A stretch of DNA of 64,000 bases from Hormiphora californensis (Eukaryota > Ctenophora > Tentaculata > Cydippida > Pleurobrachiidae): contig CM035353.1 of assembly GCA_020137815.1 (NCBI GenBank), positions 4,083,210 through 4,147,209 on the forward strand, written 5' to 3'. The notes below the pieces were generated by a model. The model saw only the letters and a list, made by a program, of their open reading frames with translations. It was not told the origin of the DNA and searched no databases. This document shows, one piece after another, positions 1 to 30,600 of this stretch. The translations under genes were made by a program, and so were the position numbers. Position 1 is the stretch's first letter. The number at the start of each line of letters is the position of its first letter.

Positions 1-18651
<18,651 letters not shown>

Positions 18652-19038
18652 TTCGCATCACTCTACATCTCTCCTAAACAGTGACATAGCTTGGTTAGTA
18701 ATGCACTTTTGAGGGCTATAGAAGCAGCTTTTATGGGCACAAACCACAGGTGGAGCCTGGCGGTGAATGCAAACTCGAAACAAAAAAATGTCGCGAATTA
18801 AATATTTTTTGATGTTGAACTAAACTTTTCTGCGCGTTCGCGCGGCGTTTTTTTAAATTCTGGATGTTTTGCGCGCCGCAAAATCACAGCTGGTTTCAAA
18901 CGTCGCGTTGGATGACACTGCACTTCGTGAATATTGTGCACGCATTGGACAGTTTTTCTCCTCATCACATGTGACATCTAGTAAAGTTGTATCCCTGGAT
19001 GCCTGCCCGATATTTGATGTGACAGCCCACGATACTGT
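18652..19038. promoter_or_regulatory. Bidirectional promoter between HERC1 and NF-YA
   Basis: The HERC1 start codon (minus, 18651) and the NF-YA start codon (plus, 19039) face away from each other across 387 bp, so both 5' UTRs and promoters must share this interval. A GCGCGTTCGCGCGGCG cluster at about 18833 is CpG-rich against an AT-rich background. A single CCAAT on the minus strand at 18944 lacks the full NF-Y consensus context. Confidence 0.7.
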
Positions 19039-22000
19039 ATGGATCAATATGGTGGTTCGGGACTGAGTTCTCGCGGAGGGTCTCTGGCATGTTTAGCCGG
19101 GGGTGGGTTTGACCAAACTGGCCCACACAGTGGGGGCAGTTCTTCGCCGTCCGGCAGTAGTCCTGGGTCGTACTTCAACACTCATTCCCCCGATTTTATA
19201 CAGGTAATTAGCATTTACTATCTATGATATCAGGCTGCGATTCTCAGCTCAGTTGAGTATCTAATAGTTTTCTGGTTAGGGACTCGTCTTTTTATACTGG
19301 TTAACTTGCATGGCAATATCTTGATCTGATTTATCATCAAATTTACTTTCATATTTTACTTTTAGTTATTAAAACACTATACGGATACCCCATGAATGAA
19401 ACCAAATTTTTAAGGAATCACCTTCGCCCTTCGGTAATGATAACACACATTTAATATTATTATAACTAAAAACTGGGGTGATCATCCCGCTAGCGATTAT
19501 GAGACGTAGAACATTCAACAACAAACGTCACTGCGTCAGCAAGAACACACCACCCACCAATGCGCACGTGCAGTATCTACCCAATCTCCCCACCAATCCC
19601 CTTGCCCAACAACCATAACAACCCCTTTATTTGAACGTGTAAATACACATCGATGTTCGCAATGGAATTTGCATTTAATATAGTAAATTATACAACCAGC
19701 AAATTGAATTTTAAGTTTTCTTGATAAAATAGCAAAATGCTGTGTTTTGCAGTTTGCCATATATTCCCCCCGCTTCCACCATGCAGTTACTTTGAAACAG
19801 TGCTTGGGCGTGGCCCGGAAGCCCCATTCTATTTTTAGTAACAACCACTAACCAGGAGAGCTAGATGGAGCAAGATATCTATCTGCTTGCATGGTGTGAC
19901 GTGAGAGTATGGAGTAAACATATAATGGCTTAATCGGATTATAGTTTCAAGCTATTTAATATTATCAATTTGGTAAAATGATCTTGTTATAATATTTTCA
20001 AGATATGCTTTTATTATTTTATTTATCATTACATATTATGAATTTATTATTTTATAGATTTATTTATTTATCTGGAATTGCGACATCAGCAATTTTACTT
20101 TAAGAATAATCATAAGCTGTCACTTGATTAAATGTTAAACCAAATAACTATATAAATATCTAAAAATAGTCCCACCCTTCCTGGTTGTTTAGTACATAGT
20201 TTAGTACATAGTTTAGTACATAGCGAATTTTGCTAAACCTCTCCTGCTTTCTCAGTCTGAGTCCTGCGGTGTCCCCCAACAACACCCGAAACACAATCCC
20301 TTTTCCCTTTTCCCTTTCTAGGGTCTGAGTCCACCAATTTCCCCGACAATTCCATCCCAAATATCACCCCTTTCCCTTAGTAATATAATTAACCCATCCG
20401 CGAAAGCAATAATAGGGGTGACTTCGTAATCGACCCTTTTTCTCTCTTTAGGGTCTGAGTTCGTCTGTGTCACCAACAACCCCCGAAACATTTTCACCGA
20501 TGTCGTGCGCTCTACAAAGTCCACCTCTCAGCCATATAATGGTGAGTTAAACTTCAATTTCTCAAACCTCTTTTCAATTTGTTCATGCTGCGGGAGTTGT
20601 AAAAACATCTAAACCCACATTTTTGATAGCTCGATATGAGAAAGAAATTATATATATATATATGTATATATTATATCTTATCTATATATCTATCTATATC
20701 ATATACATCTTATATCTCTCCTATATATATATATTATTATATACTAAATAGTATCATATACTCTATCTCTCTCTGTATCTCTCTCTTCTCTCTCTCTCTC
20801 TTCTCTCTCTCTCTATCTCCTACTCTCTTTCTCTCTCTCCTTTCTCTCTCTATGCTCTAGTCTCTCTCTCGTCCTCTCTCTCTATCTCTCTTTCTCCTTC
20901 TCTCCCTCTTGCCCCATTTTTGAATCTTAGCTTTTCTCTCGCTCTCCAGATAGCTACTAAAATCCTGGCTACGGATATCATATCAAGCAAAAAATAATTT
21001 TCACCACGTCAAGATCAGAAAACTATTATTACTTATTTCTTCTGACACGTGACGACTCCTTTTAACCTATATCTCCCTCTATCTCTCTCGAAAACGTCTA
21101 CTAGGCTCTGGGATCAGTCAACTGAAAGTCTGTGCAAGATAAACGTGAAATATTGACACCTCAAGTTACAAATTGTTGTTAATATTAACAGATGTCAGAT
21201 ATGTAACTGAAGAAAAAGTATGAGCTAATCTGAAAGACCTGACGATAACGCATTTTAGTAGAGGTTGATTTCGGAGGGTAAGGGTAAGTGCATTTTGATT
21301 GTCAAGATTACTTGATACAAGGGGATCTGGCATTACATACCTGGGCAATGAACTGCACTGGTGTGTGGCCCTGATCTGACTTGGGGGATTAGGGGGACTG
21401 ATTTGCTCTCATCCAGTCTTCAATTAGAACACACATCTGGGTTCAGGTCTGGGTTACAGGTCTACAGCCCTTTACAAGCAATACAACTCTTAGATATACA
21501 TTCCCCTAGTATAGTATAACACACTTCCACTTTGTCTCATATAAGACTCTCCTCTCCGCACTGGGCTCAAGGCCCGGTGCGGCTACGTGAGACCACGTCG
21601 GATTACAGGATAACACCCGGCCAGACCCGGATGCCCCATTGAGAGATCTCTAAACCCCCTCTCTCCCCAGATGCTGCCCAGTTCAAGTTCAGCGACCCGG
21701 TACCAGCTTCCATCTCGACCTGACCATGACGAGGAACCACATTACGTCAATGCTAAGCAGTACCATCGGATATTGAAACGCCGTCAAGCGCGTGCCAAAT
21801 TAGAAGCTGATGGAAAAATCCCTAAAATTAGAAAGGTAACGTACTTTTTCGTGTGGGAAGAGCTTTTTAGAATTGTTCGTTGTTTTGTTATAGCTTCAAA
21901 CAATACAATTAAGATCGCGCCATGCTGTGATTTGAGTGGATGGGAGATTTCGCGAACGCGAGAAAGCATACAAAGACCCTGGGGGTATTGTTACTTGCGA

Positions 22001-23483
22001 AATTTTAGTGAAACTCACCCCCTTCACTGTTATATCACTCTTTTTCGCTTCCCCACTTTAATGGGATTTACAAAGGACACGTGGTCATGACTCATGATGT
22101 CTCGATAATTCTTGTGAAGGATTTAATCTCTCCAACTCCCTCTAATTCCTGTCTCTATCTAAGCATGACATGGTATATTCTAAACTCGCTCCCTGCATTC
22201 AATCTTACTTGACTAATATAAGGGGTTCCTGAAGTTATACTGTTGGGGGTATAATTGCCTCAGGAATGGGACTTTGAAATTAACAAGCTCATTCCTTAAC
22301 CAATGTGTCCCCAAGGGCGCACACAGACTGATCAAACTTGATCATAATTAAACTTTAACATGATCAAACTTGATCAAGTCGCACAGCTGGTGATCAAGAT
22401 CTTGATCAAATCGCCGATTTTGAGACAAACTCAGGGATGTTTCTTGGGACCCTATAGACTCTATAATAGAGTTATACCCTTGAGGTGGAAACTGTAATAG
22501 TGTAATTAGTGCAATTAGCTTTATTATACCGGAAAGTCGTCATCATATTACCGTACTAACATGTTCGTTTCGAGATGGCCGATGGGCACCGGTTTTTGAA
22601 TTTTTCCATTCTTTCAGAAATATCTTCATGAATCCAGGCACCTCCATGCCTGTCGAAGAGTGAGGGGAGAGGGAGGCCGATTTCAGAGTAAAACTAATCA
22701 TCACTTCGATGGCGAAGGGAGGCGCTACAAACGAAACACTTCACATTCTTTTGATGATAACCCCTCCATAAAGAAAGAGGTATTTATACAACAAACTGAA
22801 CTGTTAAATTAATTAATTTTATTTAATTGATAATTACATGATTGTACTTAGTTCCAAGTAAAACATTCTTCTTTCTACAGGAGTCGAATGACTATATGAA
22901 CTATCCTCCAGTACCAGCTACGGACTACAAAACTCCCAGCCTACCATCACCTCAAGGTTTGTTATGTTTTAACCAAGAACCGACCGAATCAGGAAATACT
23001 GGTCCCTGATTGGTTGATAACCAGTCACGTGACCTAAATAACGAGTTCCGATTGGTTGTTTACTTGTTTCGGTCGGTTCCTGGTTTTAACCCTCCCTTTA
23101 CACAGTCTAGCCAGGCATCTCAAGGTGTAATAACTCAGCAGTCAATCATGCCACTAAATTATAATTGATTTGTACTAAAACTCTACCTCCCCACAGTTTC
23201 AATGCAGCTCCATCACCTCCCTCCGGAACCTCAACTTCTCTACTACAACCCCACCTCGCACCACCCCTATCCCGACCTGGACCTGCCCCTCACCCTGGAC
23301 AGCTTCACTAACTCAACCGCGATCACCAACACCCTCAGCCAGCTGATTAGTGTAAAACAGGAAAAGATAGACTGTGAGTTTGGGGAGGTCCTGGGTGATC
23401 ACATGATGTTAGGGACACCACCGCGGTCCTCCTTGTTAGGAGATCATAGCCATATGGGAGGTATACCAACACATATCAGTTAG
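19039..23483 (+). CDS. NFYA: NF-YA, DNA-binding subunit of the CCAAT-binding factor
   Basis: Six exons (19039-19203, 20452-20541, 21671-21835, 22618-22779, 22881-22956, 23197-23483) join in phase to 314 residues. NF-YA completes the NF-YB/NF-YC histone-fold dimer and contacts CCAAT boxes in the nucleus. Exon 3 carries the subunit-interaction helix (EEPHYVNAKQYHRILKRRQ); exon 4 carries the DNA-contact helix (KYLHESRHLHACRRVRGEG, then GRF). An in-frame TGA lies upstream of the chosen ATG, and MDQY resembles the vertebrate MEQY start. The DNA-contact helix differs from the near-invariant RHRHAMARKRGEGGRF by Arg to Leu, Met to Cys, Ala to Arg and Lys to Val. The domain is central, and about 160 residues follow it. 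The long Gln-rich N-terminal activation region of vertebrate NF-YA is absent; the N-terminus is Ser/Gly-rich. Confidence 0.93.
20225..20451 (+). pseudogene. Two decayed copies of the NF-YA exon 2 start, upstream of the real exon
   Basis: Before the real acceptor (CTCTCTTTAG then GGTCTGAG at 20452), two similar pieces occur: CTCAG-TCTGAGTCC near 20256, including a CCAACAACACCCGAAACA stretch that matches the exon, and CTAG-GGTCTGAGTCC near 20319. Both degrade after 20-50 bp and hit stops or frameshifts. They look like old tandem duplications of the acceptor and exon start. Confidence 0.55.
20640..20900. repeat. AT-rich (TATATC)n grading into (TC)n, NF-YA intron 2
   Basis: Simple sequence of TATA/TATC units passing into CTCTCT with TTC interruptions; no gene is visible. 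Confidence 0.85.
22974..23082. mobile_element. hAT-like MITE, copy 4, in NF-YA intron 5
   Basis: A 109-bp element in opposite orientation with ends CAAGAACCGACC / GGTCGGTTCCTG and an exact 8-bp target duplication GTTTTAAC. CCAAT boxes (as ATTGG) at 23009 and 23051 are 42 bp apart with CACGTG between. It begins 17 bp after the exon 5 donor. Confidence 0.92.
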
Positions 23484-24206
23484 CTCGCACGTGCAATGAC
23501 CATATATGGTCAAAACCGGGAAGTTTCAGTGGGGCGCCGCCAGTGTGTTTTGAGCAAGCTAGATCGCTGCTGTATGGGGTATTATAATAATACTGGGTGT
23601 GTGAGTTAACGGGGCGCAAACTGTCATTTTGGTTGTCTGGTTGATAGGATTCTTCCGAAGATTGATATTATATGGCACGTCGACGTGCCAGGCACGTGCC
23701 AGGCACGTGCTAACAATTTGAGGTTGTTTAGGTTTGGGTTTCTGTAATGCGTTGAGCGCTATATATTTTTTGAAATTTAACAAGCTGTATTATATAAGCT
23801 GGTTTTTGTGCAATTAAATATATTATGTCATGGACATATAACAGAAATGAGTTTATTCTAGGAGAGTGTTTCCTAGTGCTTCATTTTTCATCGCACCGCT
23901 TGTAGAACGAGATGCGTTTTACAAAGGGACAGATATTTGAGTTGAAAAAGTAAATGTTTTTTGGGAACTATTTTGGTGTTTTTTTTTCTTCGAAAAACTC
24001 GATTTATTTGTGATACATCTCTCTTTACTTGGAGAGGACGCTGTAAAAATATTGTATTTTTAAGGAACGTCAACGTGTCAAAGTTGTAAATTTATTTTTC
24101 CAAATCCAATATATAATTATATCAAAATATATATTAGGCTACGAAATGTATATATGGTCCTTGCTATAAGTATAATTGTTGTGTATGTACCTACATTTAC
24201 TATGTG

Positions 24207-24237
<31 letters not shown>

Positions 24238-25103
24238 CAGTACATGAGTACATAACGAGTACACTTTAATTGTGAACATAATAATTTATCAAAACTCAAA
24301 AGTATGAAACTGTTGAGCTATTATAATGTTGATAGTAATTGATGGTAATTAATATTATACACATATATCAGCATTATACACAGTACGTCAGTACAATTAA
24401 CAATACATTACACACACGCGTGTATTATACAGTGTGTAAATGTACTTTTTTGTGTGTATTTCCACGCAGTGAGTGTGCGTTATCTACATATATCGTCGTT
24501 ATCTGTGTTTTGTGCTTTTCAGTTAATAAAAAATGAGTTGTGTTGTAAAAGTGTTAACTAATTGTTAACCAATTGTTAACTAATTATGTTTCCCAGGGCT
24601 AACATGTTATGTTATCTTCAAAAAATCGGGATGGATACAGGTGTGTGTTTACTGTTTAGTTGTGTGGTTATTGGTTAGGGATATACCCTTGGAGTGAAAA
24701 TGAGAGAATGACGCCAGAAAAGAGACAGAAAGAAAGATAGAGAGAAAGTATTAAGGTACAGTAAGACGGAGGCGAGGAAAAAAATACACGGAGTGAGACG
24801 GTGAGATTTGTTTGTACACACATAGTGTAACAAGCGTAGTTCGCATATGTTGATTTTATAGTAAGAAAAACAAATTCTCTACCCCTCACTCTCTCCCTCG
24901 CTCTCTCTCTCTCTATCCCTCTCTCTCCATCGCCCCCTCTCTCTTGCACCCTTCCTCTCATATATTGATTCACTCATGACTCATGTCGTCTCAAAATGCT
25001 GAATGAATCAATGATAAAGTAGTATGCACCATATTATACAAATTGTATAACCACCCAGATGTCTACTAGATAAAATCTAATCAAGATATTATTCGAGTAC
25101 TCA
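23484..25103 (+). other. NF-YA 3' UTR and AT-rich downstream sequence
   Basis: AT-rich sequence with no gene. It includes a palindromic GCACGTGCCAGGCACGTGC cluster near 23686, a (GT)n tract at 24215-24236 and a plausible polyadenylation signal AATAAA at 24525-24530, about 1 kb after the NF-YA stop. Confidence 0.6.
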
Positions 25104-25823
25104 CTGTCAGAGCATTGGCCTCACCCTATTCTCATTTCTCTCAAATAAGCGGAGCGCGCGAGAACTGTGGTCAGAGCATTGGCATGACAGAGTACAGCTC
25201 ATGAAGTAAACAAAGGTTAAGGCCCGGGTGCAGTATCATGACATTGGTTAAGGTGATGAACTGATTCTAGTGCTGCTGCAGTTGGTGACATGGACACTTG
25301 TGCGAGATCGACGCCGCACCGCACGCGACTGAGATCGATCCCACAAGCGAGAATAGGTGGCAATGGCACCACAATGGCTTGGTGCAGGAGTTATCGAGAT
25401 ACCCAGTACCCAACTTATTTCCTCTCATGGCTATTTTTAACTCGAGCCAGGATACAAGATACTTTTGAGATCTGATCTACTTTTTCTTTCTATCCTCCCT
25501 CATTTATTTATTTTCAAAACTGCATCGTTCTTACATCTGTCACCCCCACCCCATCATGTGAACCCTGCAAGACAATGTTTAACCCCATTGACAACTTTTA
25601 TAACATTGTGAGGTGGAGTTTGACAGACAATGATATCATCTCTGCAGATCCCTCTTGCTCTCTGTACAATTACACACTGCACGCTGAGCCCAAAGACTGA
25701 ACCGGAAATACGAAGCCAACCTCTCTAAGAGGGACATAATGCATCCCCCTCCTCTCTATCTCCATCTCTCTCTCCCTATCTCTCTCTCTTTCTCTCTCTC
25801 TCCATCTCTCTCTCCATCTCTCA

Positions 25824-25877
<54 letters not shown>

Positions 25878-27131
25878 TCTCTCCCTCTCTCTCTCTCTCC
25901 CTCCCTTCCCTGTGTGTTCCCTGTGGTGGGGGTATATAACACTATACAGTATAGGGCGTGCGCATTTAAAGCAGGAAGGAGAGTGTGCTTGTTGCAAGCA
26001 AAGGGGGAGCAGTTAATCCAAGCTAGGGAGAGAGCCCCAGCTGCTGTATGAAAATAAGGGAGGGAGAGAAATGTAATAGAGAAATGGGCTAGTATAGGGA
26101 GAGAGTGAGAGAGGGTCACGTCCGCTGCAACTGTTGTTCCTCTCCAGCCCCCCAGCAAAATAAAGGAACATTGAAACACCGGGGTAGTAAAATATAGAGG
26201 TGGCATCATTACAGGTTTCTGTTCTGATACAGCTTATATATCTAGAAAGTCTTCAAGAATATCACATACACACACACGAACACCCACAGTGTACAATGTG
26301 ATTGTGGTTTTGACCAAAAGAGAACGGTTCCCATTTTATGCGCGAGCAGCTTTTTCCTTTTCTCAATTACAAAATTAAAAACACGTGATGAGAGAGGCTC
26401 ACGTGTTATGTTCAATTCATCCTAATCACACGCACAACAACTGCTGAGACCTTGCCTTGATGTCTAATAAGCCTGGGGCTGGGACGGGAGAGTCATGGAA
26501 GGGCTGGTTACCAAAATGAGATGGGCTATTTCTGATCATTTCATATGTCACTACCATGCAGTCCCCGGAGCGGCAGGGGAAGTGCTGCAGTAAATAATAC
26601 AGTCCTGTGCCAGAGTGTCTGATGAGTTGCATATCTGTAACGCGCGATGCTAGTTCTCTAAACTCCATGTGGTTTAAAAGAACGCGCACTAATAACGCGC
26701 GCGTGAGAAGCGAACTTTCTCTTGTTCCAGGAGCCGATCTGGGTCCGGTCCGTCCCACTGGATCAAAAGGGGGTCGGCGGCAAAAAGGGGTCTGCTGCAC
26801 CACACAGGTTCCATGTAGAGGACGCTATCAAAGTTTTCCCAGATTCATTTTGACGTCATGTCACAAGGATCTTGCCTATCTCTTCGCTCACCTCTCCTCC
26901 AGTTCAACTCCAACTGGGACTCGAAGGCACACGCAGCAGTTGCCTTGTTCGGTACTAGGGTACTGCTGACAGCAATAGGACCCCAATTTACTCTGACCAT
27001 CACAGTTATCACGTGCTCCTTATTTGAAAGAAATGAGAATAGGGTCGGGCTTGTCTAGCTCCGCCGATCCCATCTGAGAATCAAATTGGGGTCTGGCGCT
27101 GCCAGATAGGGTCAGGCCAATGCTCTGACAG
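25104..27131. mobile_element. ~2-kb inverted-repeat element, non-coding
   Basis: The left end CTGTCAGAGCATTGGCCT, with the following TATTCTCATTTCTCTCAAATAA block, is repeated inverted at the right end, where an ~80-bp insertion splits it. The interior holds a (TC)n tract (25760-25900) and no recognised ORF. A 125-codon minus-strand frame at 26426-26803 has no recognisable motif. No clear target duplication is seen. Confidence 0.5.
25540..25650. repeat. Dispersed repeat shared with 37885-38055
   Basis: Both places share CATCATGTGAACCCTG and, after variable sequence, GTGAGGTGGAGTTTGACAGA followed by ATATCATCTCTGCAG. It is an unclassified interspersed repeat. Confidence 0.7.
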
Positions 27132-27654
27132 GATTTACTTGAAACCCGGCCCCGATTAACCGGGAAAACCCCCTTCCCCTGGGCAACCCAAGAGGTCTAA
27201 TAACAAAATAAACTGAGCTATTTACTATCGAAGGATTTTAGATATCATATATATAAATTAGTAGCTAGTCCGTAGCTCAAAAATTCAATTTCGATTAATA
27301 TTAATACGAGCACGAACTACATCAGCACTGATTGGGTCACTCAATCAGAACTGAAATCGATATGAGCTAACTACAGTACACAACTTCGAATAGTAATATA
27401 CGCTGCCTTCCCAAGGCCATAGGGTAGTGTAAAATACACTGTGATAACTGGACAGATTATATATCAGCACCGCCGGATAGATAAAATCATAATATATTCA
27501 GGTACTTTACTTTGTTCTTTAATCTCTTCATTTGGCAATAAAACTTGAGTTTAAAAAAGTTTGTTCACACCGTGCAGCCTCGTATCGGCTCCCATTAAGT
27601 CCCGATTATAATAGTGGTTAGGCACGGTGAGGTGATGATCCGGGTGAAAAGTTG

Positions 27655-30600
27655 TTACTCTCCAAGGCAGATGGTCCTCACAATCCTATCAGTAACAGCG
27701 TACGGGTCAGCGTTACTACTCGGTCTTCGGTCCTGATGATAGATGTCAATATTAGTATTATGAGGTGGGAATTCGTTTTTATGTTTTAACCCTCAATTAC
27801 ATTAATTGTGAAGCAGGATCGAGCAAGGCAAGGTACCCGCGGGTGGAAGAATTGAGGGATTCAGGGGGCGGGAAATATAATTCAAAATTACCTCAAAGTA
27901 CCCATAACCATCAGCTGCAACTTGTCGAGGAATCCTGATGCTGGCACCCCTGTGGGCCACACCCGAACTAAAGTGATCGATACTGAGGGGAATATATAAG
28001 TTTAGAATAGAAACAATCCTTGTGATTTCTAAACTAATGGGGGCGATGGAAATTCAGAATAGAAACAATCCTTGTGATTTCTAAACTAATGGGGGCGATG
28101 GAAATTCAGAATAGAAACAATCCTTGTGATTTCTAAACTAATGGGGCGATGGAAATTCAGAAACAATGTACCTGGCAGTCTCGTGTCGTCCAGTGAGTCG
28201 TCGAGCATTGTCAGCCCCACCGGAGGGATCGTAGCTCTCAATGTGCTCTTTGTGCTTCTTGCTCATTTTCTCAATGGCAGCTTCAATGTGCTTGTAACCA
28301 CCAGCCTGCCTCATTTCAACAGTACTGGAAAATTTGAAGGGGTTAGGAAGGGACTTGTTTTGTTCAAACCTTTTTATTTTTCGCGGGGCGCGGGGAGGGA
28401 GGGACGAACAAGGCAAGAAGGAACGATTCCGAAGTTGTTATATCTCATAGCTTTATAATTAATTTTATCTTTTACAAATCAAATCAACCTTGAACCCTGA
28501 ACAGCCCCGGTGGGGACACGTTGTAAAAAGGTGGAGGGATATTGATATTTGATACTGCTGCAGCAGAGGGCGGTGACCTGTGCAATTGCAAACAAAATCA
28601 AAAGTTTTTTTATCTCTGTGCAAACAAGATTTAAAGTTTTTTTATCTCATTTGGAAATGTGATTAAAGAGATACGTTTGCTGAAATGTGATGCTGTATTA
28701 TCTAAATTTCAATTTTCTCCGATTTTTATCAAAAATTTTTGCAAGAAAAGAAATTTCCCCAAAAAACCCTGAAATCAAGTGTGCAGCAGTTTACCTAATG
28801 TTGGTATGACATCCAGCACCGTTCCAATCTCCAGGAATGGGCTTGGGATCATAGCTGATAACGACGTTAAACTCCTCAGCGATCCTGCATAGGATCCACC
28901 TGGACACCCAGAGATGGTCTCCCATACTGATCCCCTCGCAAGGTCCAACCTGATACTCCCACTAAAACGTGATACATGTTAGTACTATTAGTTATTTGGG
29001 GTATCGTCATTAAAACATTCTGTTTTCTGTCAGAGCACTGGTCTGTGTGTTTAGGACTGATTTTCTAACCTGAGAGGGCATGACTTCAGCGTTGGATCCA
29101 GCAATTTTGATACCAGCGTACATGCATGCACGATAATGAGCCTCTACAATTTTCCTGCCCTTCACCTTATCAGAACCCACTCCGCAATAGTAGGGACCCT
29201 GAAAAGATATGAATAGTAGTAGGGACCCTGAAAAGATATGAATAGTAGTAGGGACCCTGGAAAGCGAGGGAGCTGGAGATGGGGTGAGGGAAGTGAGAGG
29301 GGTAGGAGCTGGAGATGGGGTGAGGGAAGTGAGAGGGGTAGGAGCTGGAGATGGGGGTGCGGGAAAAGTGGCTATTTAGGGTGAGGGAAGTGGATCCCAC
29401 TACGGATGATCATTATACCTGGGGTCCAGGGTAGCCATTAGAGGGCCACCCATAAGGGTGTTTTCCAGTGTAATCGAACATTGTATACTCCTGTTCAATT
29501 CCGAACCAGGGATGTTGCTGGGCGCATTTCTCCATGGCATCGTTACAGGATCTCCTGTTGTTGGTGGGGTGGGGGGCCATCTCGTGGGTGAGGGTCTCAC
29601 ACATCACCAGGATGTTGTTTCCTCGTCGGAAGGGATCCCTGTGGGGGGGGGGGGGGGGGGGGGGGGTGTTACATTCTGGTGGGACACCCTGTACAAGGGA
29701 TCCCTGTTGGGGTGGGGGGGGTTACATTCTGGTGGGACACCCTGTACAAGGGATCCCTGTGGAGGGGAGGGGGGTGTTACATTCTGGTGGGACACCCTGT
29801 ACAAGGGATCCCTGTTGGGGGGGGGGGTGTTACATTCTGGTGGGACACCCTGTACAAGGGATCCCTGTGGGGGGGGGGGGGTGTTACATTCTGGCGGGAC
29901 ACCCTGTACAAGGGATCCCTGTTGGGGGGTGGGGGGGTGGGTGTTTACATTCTGGTGGGACACCCTGTACAAGGGATCCCTGTTGGGGGGGGGGGGGTGG
30001 GTGTTACATTCTAGTGGGACACCCTGTACAAGGGATCCCTGTGGAGGGGAGGGGGTGTTACATTCTGGTGGGACACCCTGTACAAGGGATCCCTGTTGGG
30101 GGGGGGGGGTGTTACATTTTGGTGGGACACCCTGTACAGTGTACACCCTGTACAGTGTACAAGGGATCCCTGTTGGGGGGGGGGGGTGTTACATTCTGGT
30201 GGGACACCCTGTACAAGGGATCCCTGTTGGGGGCGGGGGGTGTTACATTCTGGTGGGACACCCTGTACAAGGGATCCCTGTTGGGGGGGGGGGGGGTGTT
30301 ACATTCTGGTGGGACACCCTGTACAAGGGATCCCTGTGGAGGGGGGGGGGGGGTGTTACATTCTAGTGGGACACCCTGTACAAGGGATCCCTGTGGGGGG
30401 GGGTGTTACATTCTGGTGGGACACCCTGTACAAGGGATCCCTGTGGGGGGGGGGGTGTTACATTCTGGCGGGACACCCTGTACAAGGGATCTCTGTTGGG
30501 GGGGGGGGGGGGGGTGTTACATTCTGGTGGGACACCCTGTACAAGGGATCCCTGTGGAGGGGGGGGGTGTTACATTCTGATGGGACACCCTGTACAAGGG

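Noticed and set aside
26426-26803. 125-codon minus-strand frame
   Set aside because: It lies inside an inverted-repeat element and has no recognisable motif or exon-like borders.
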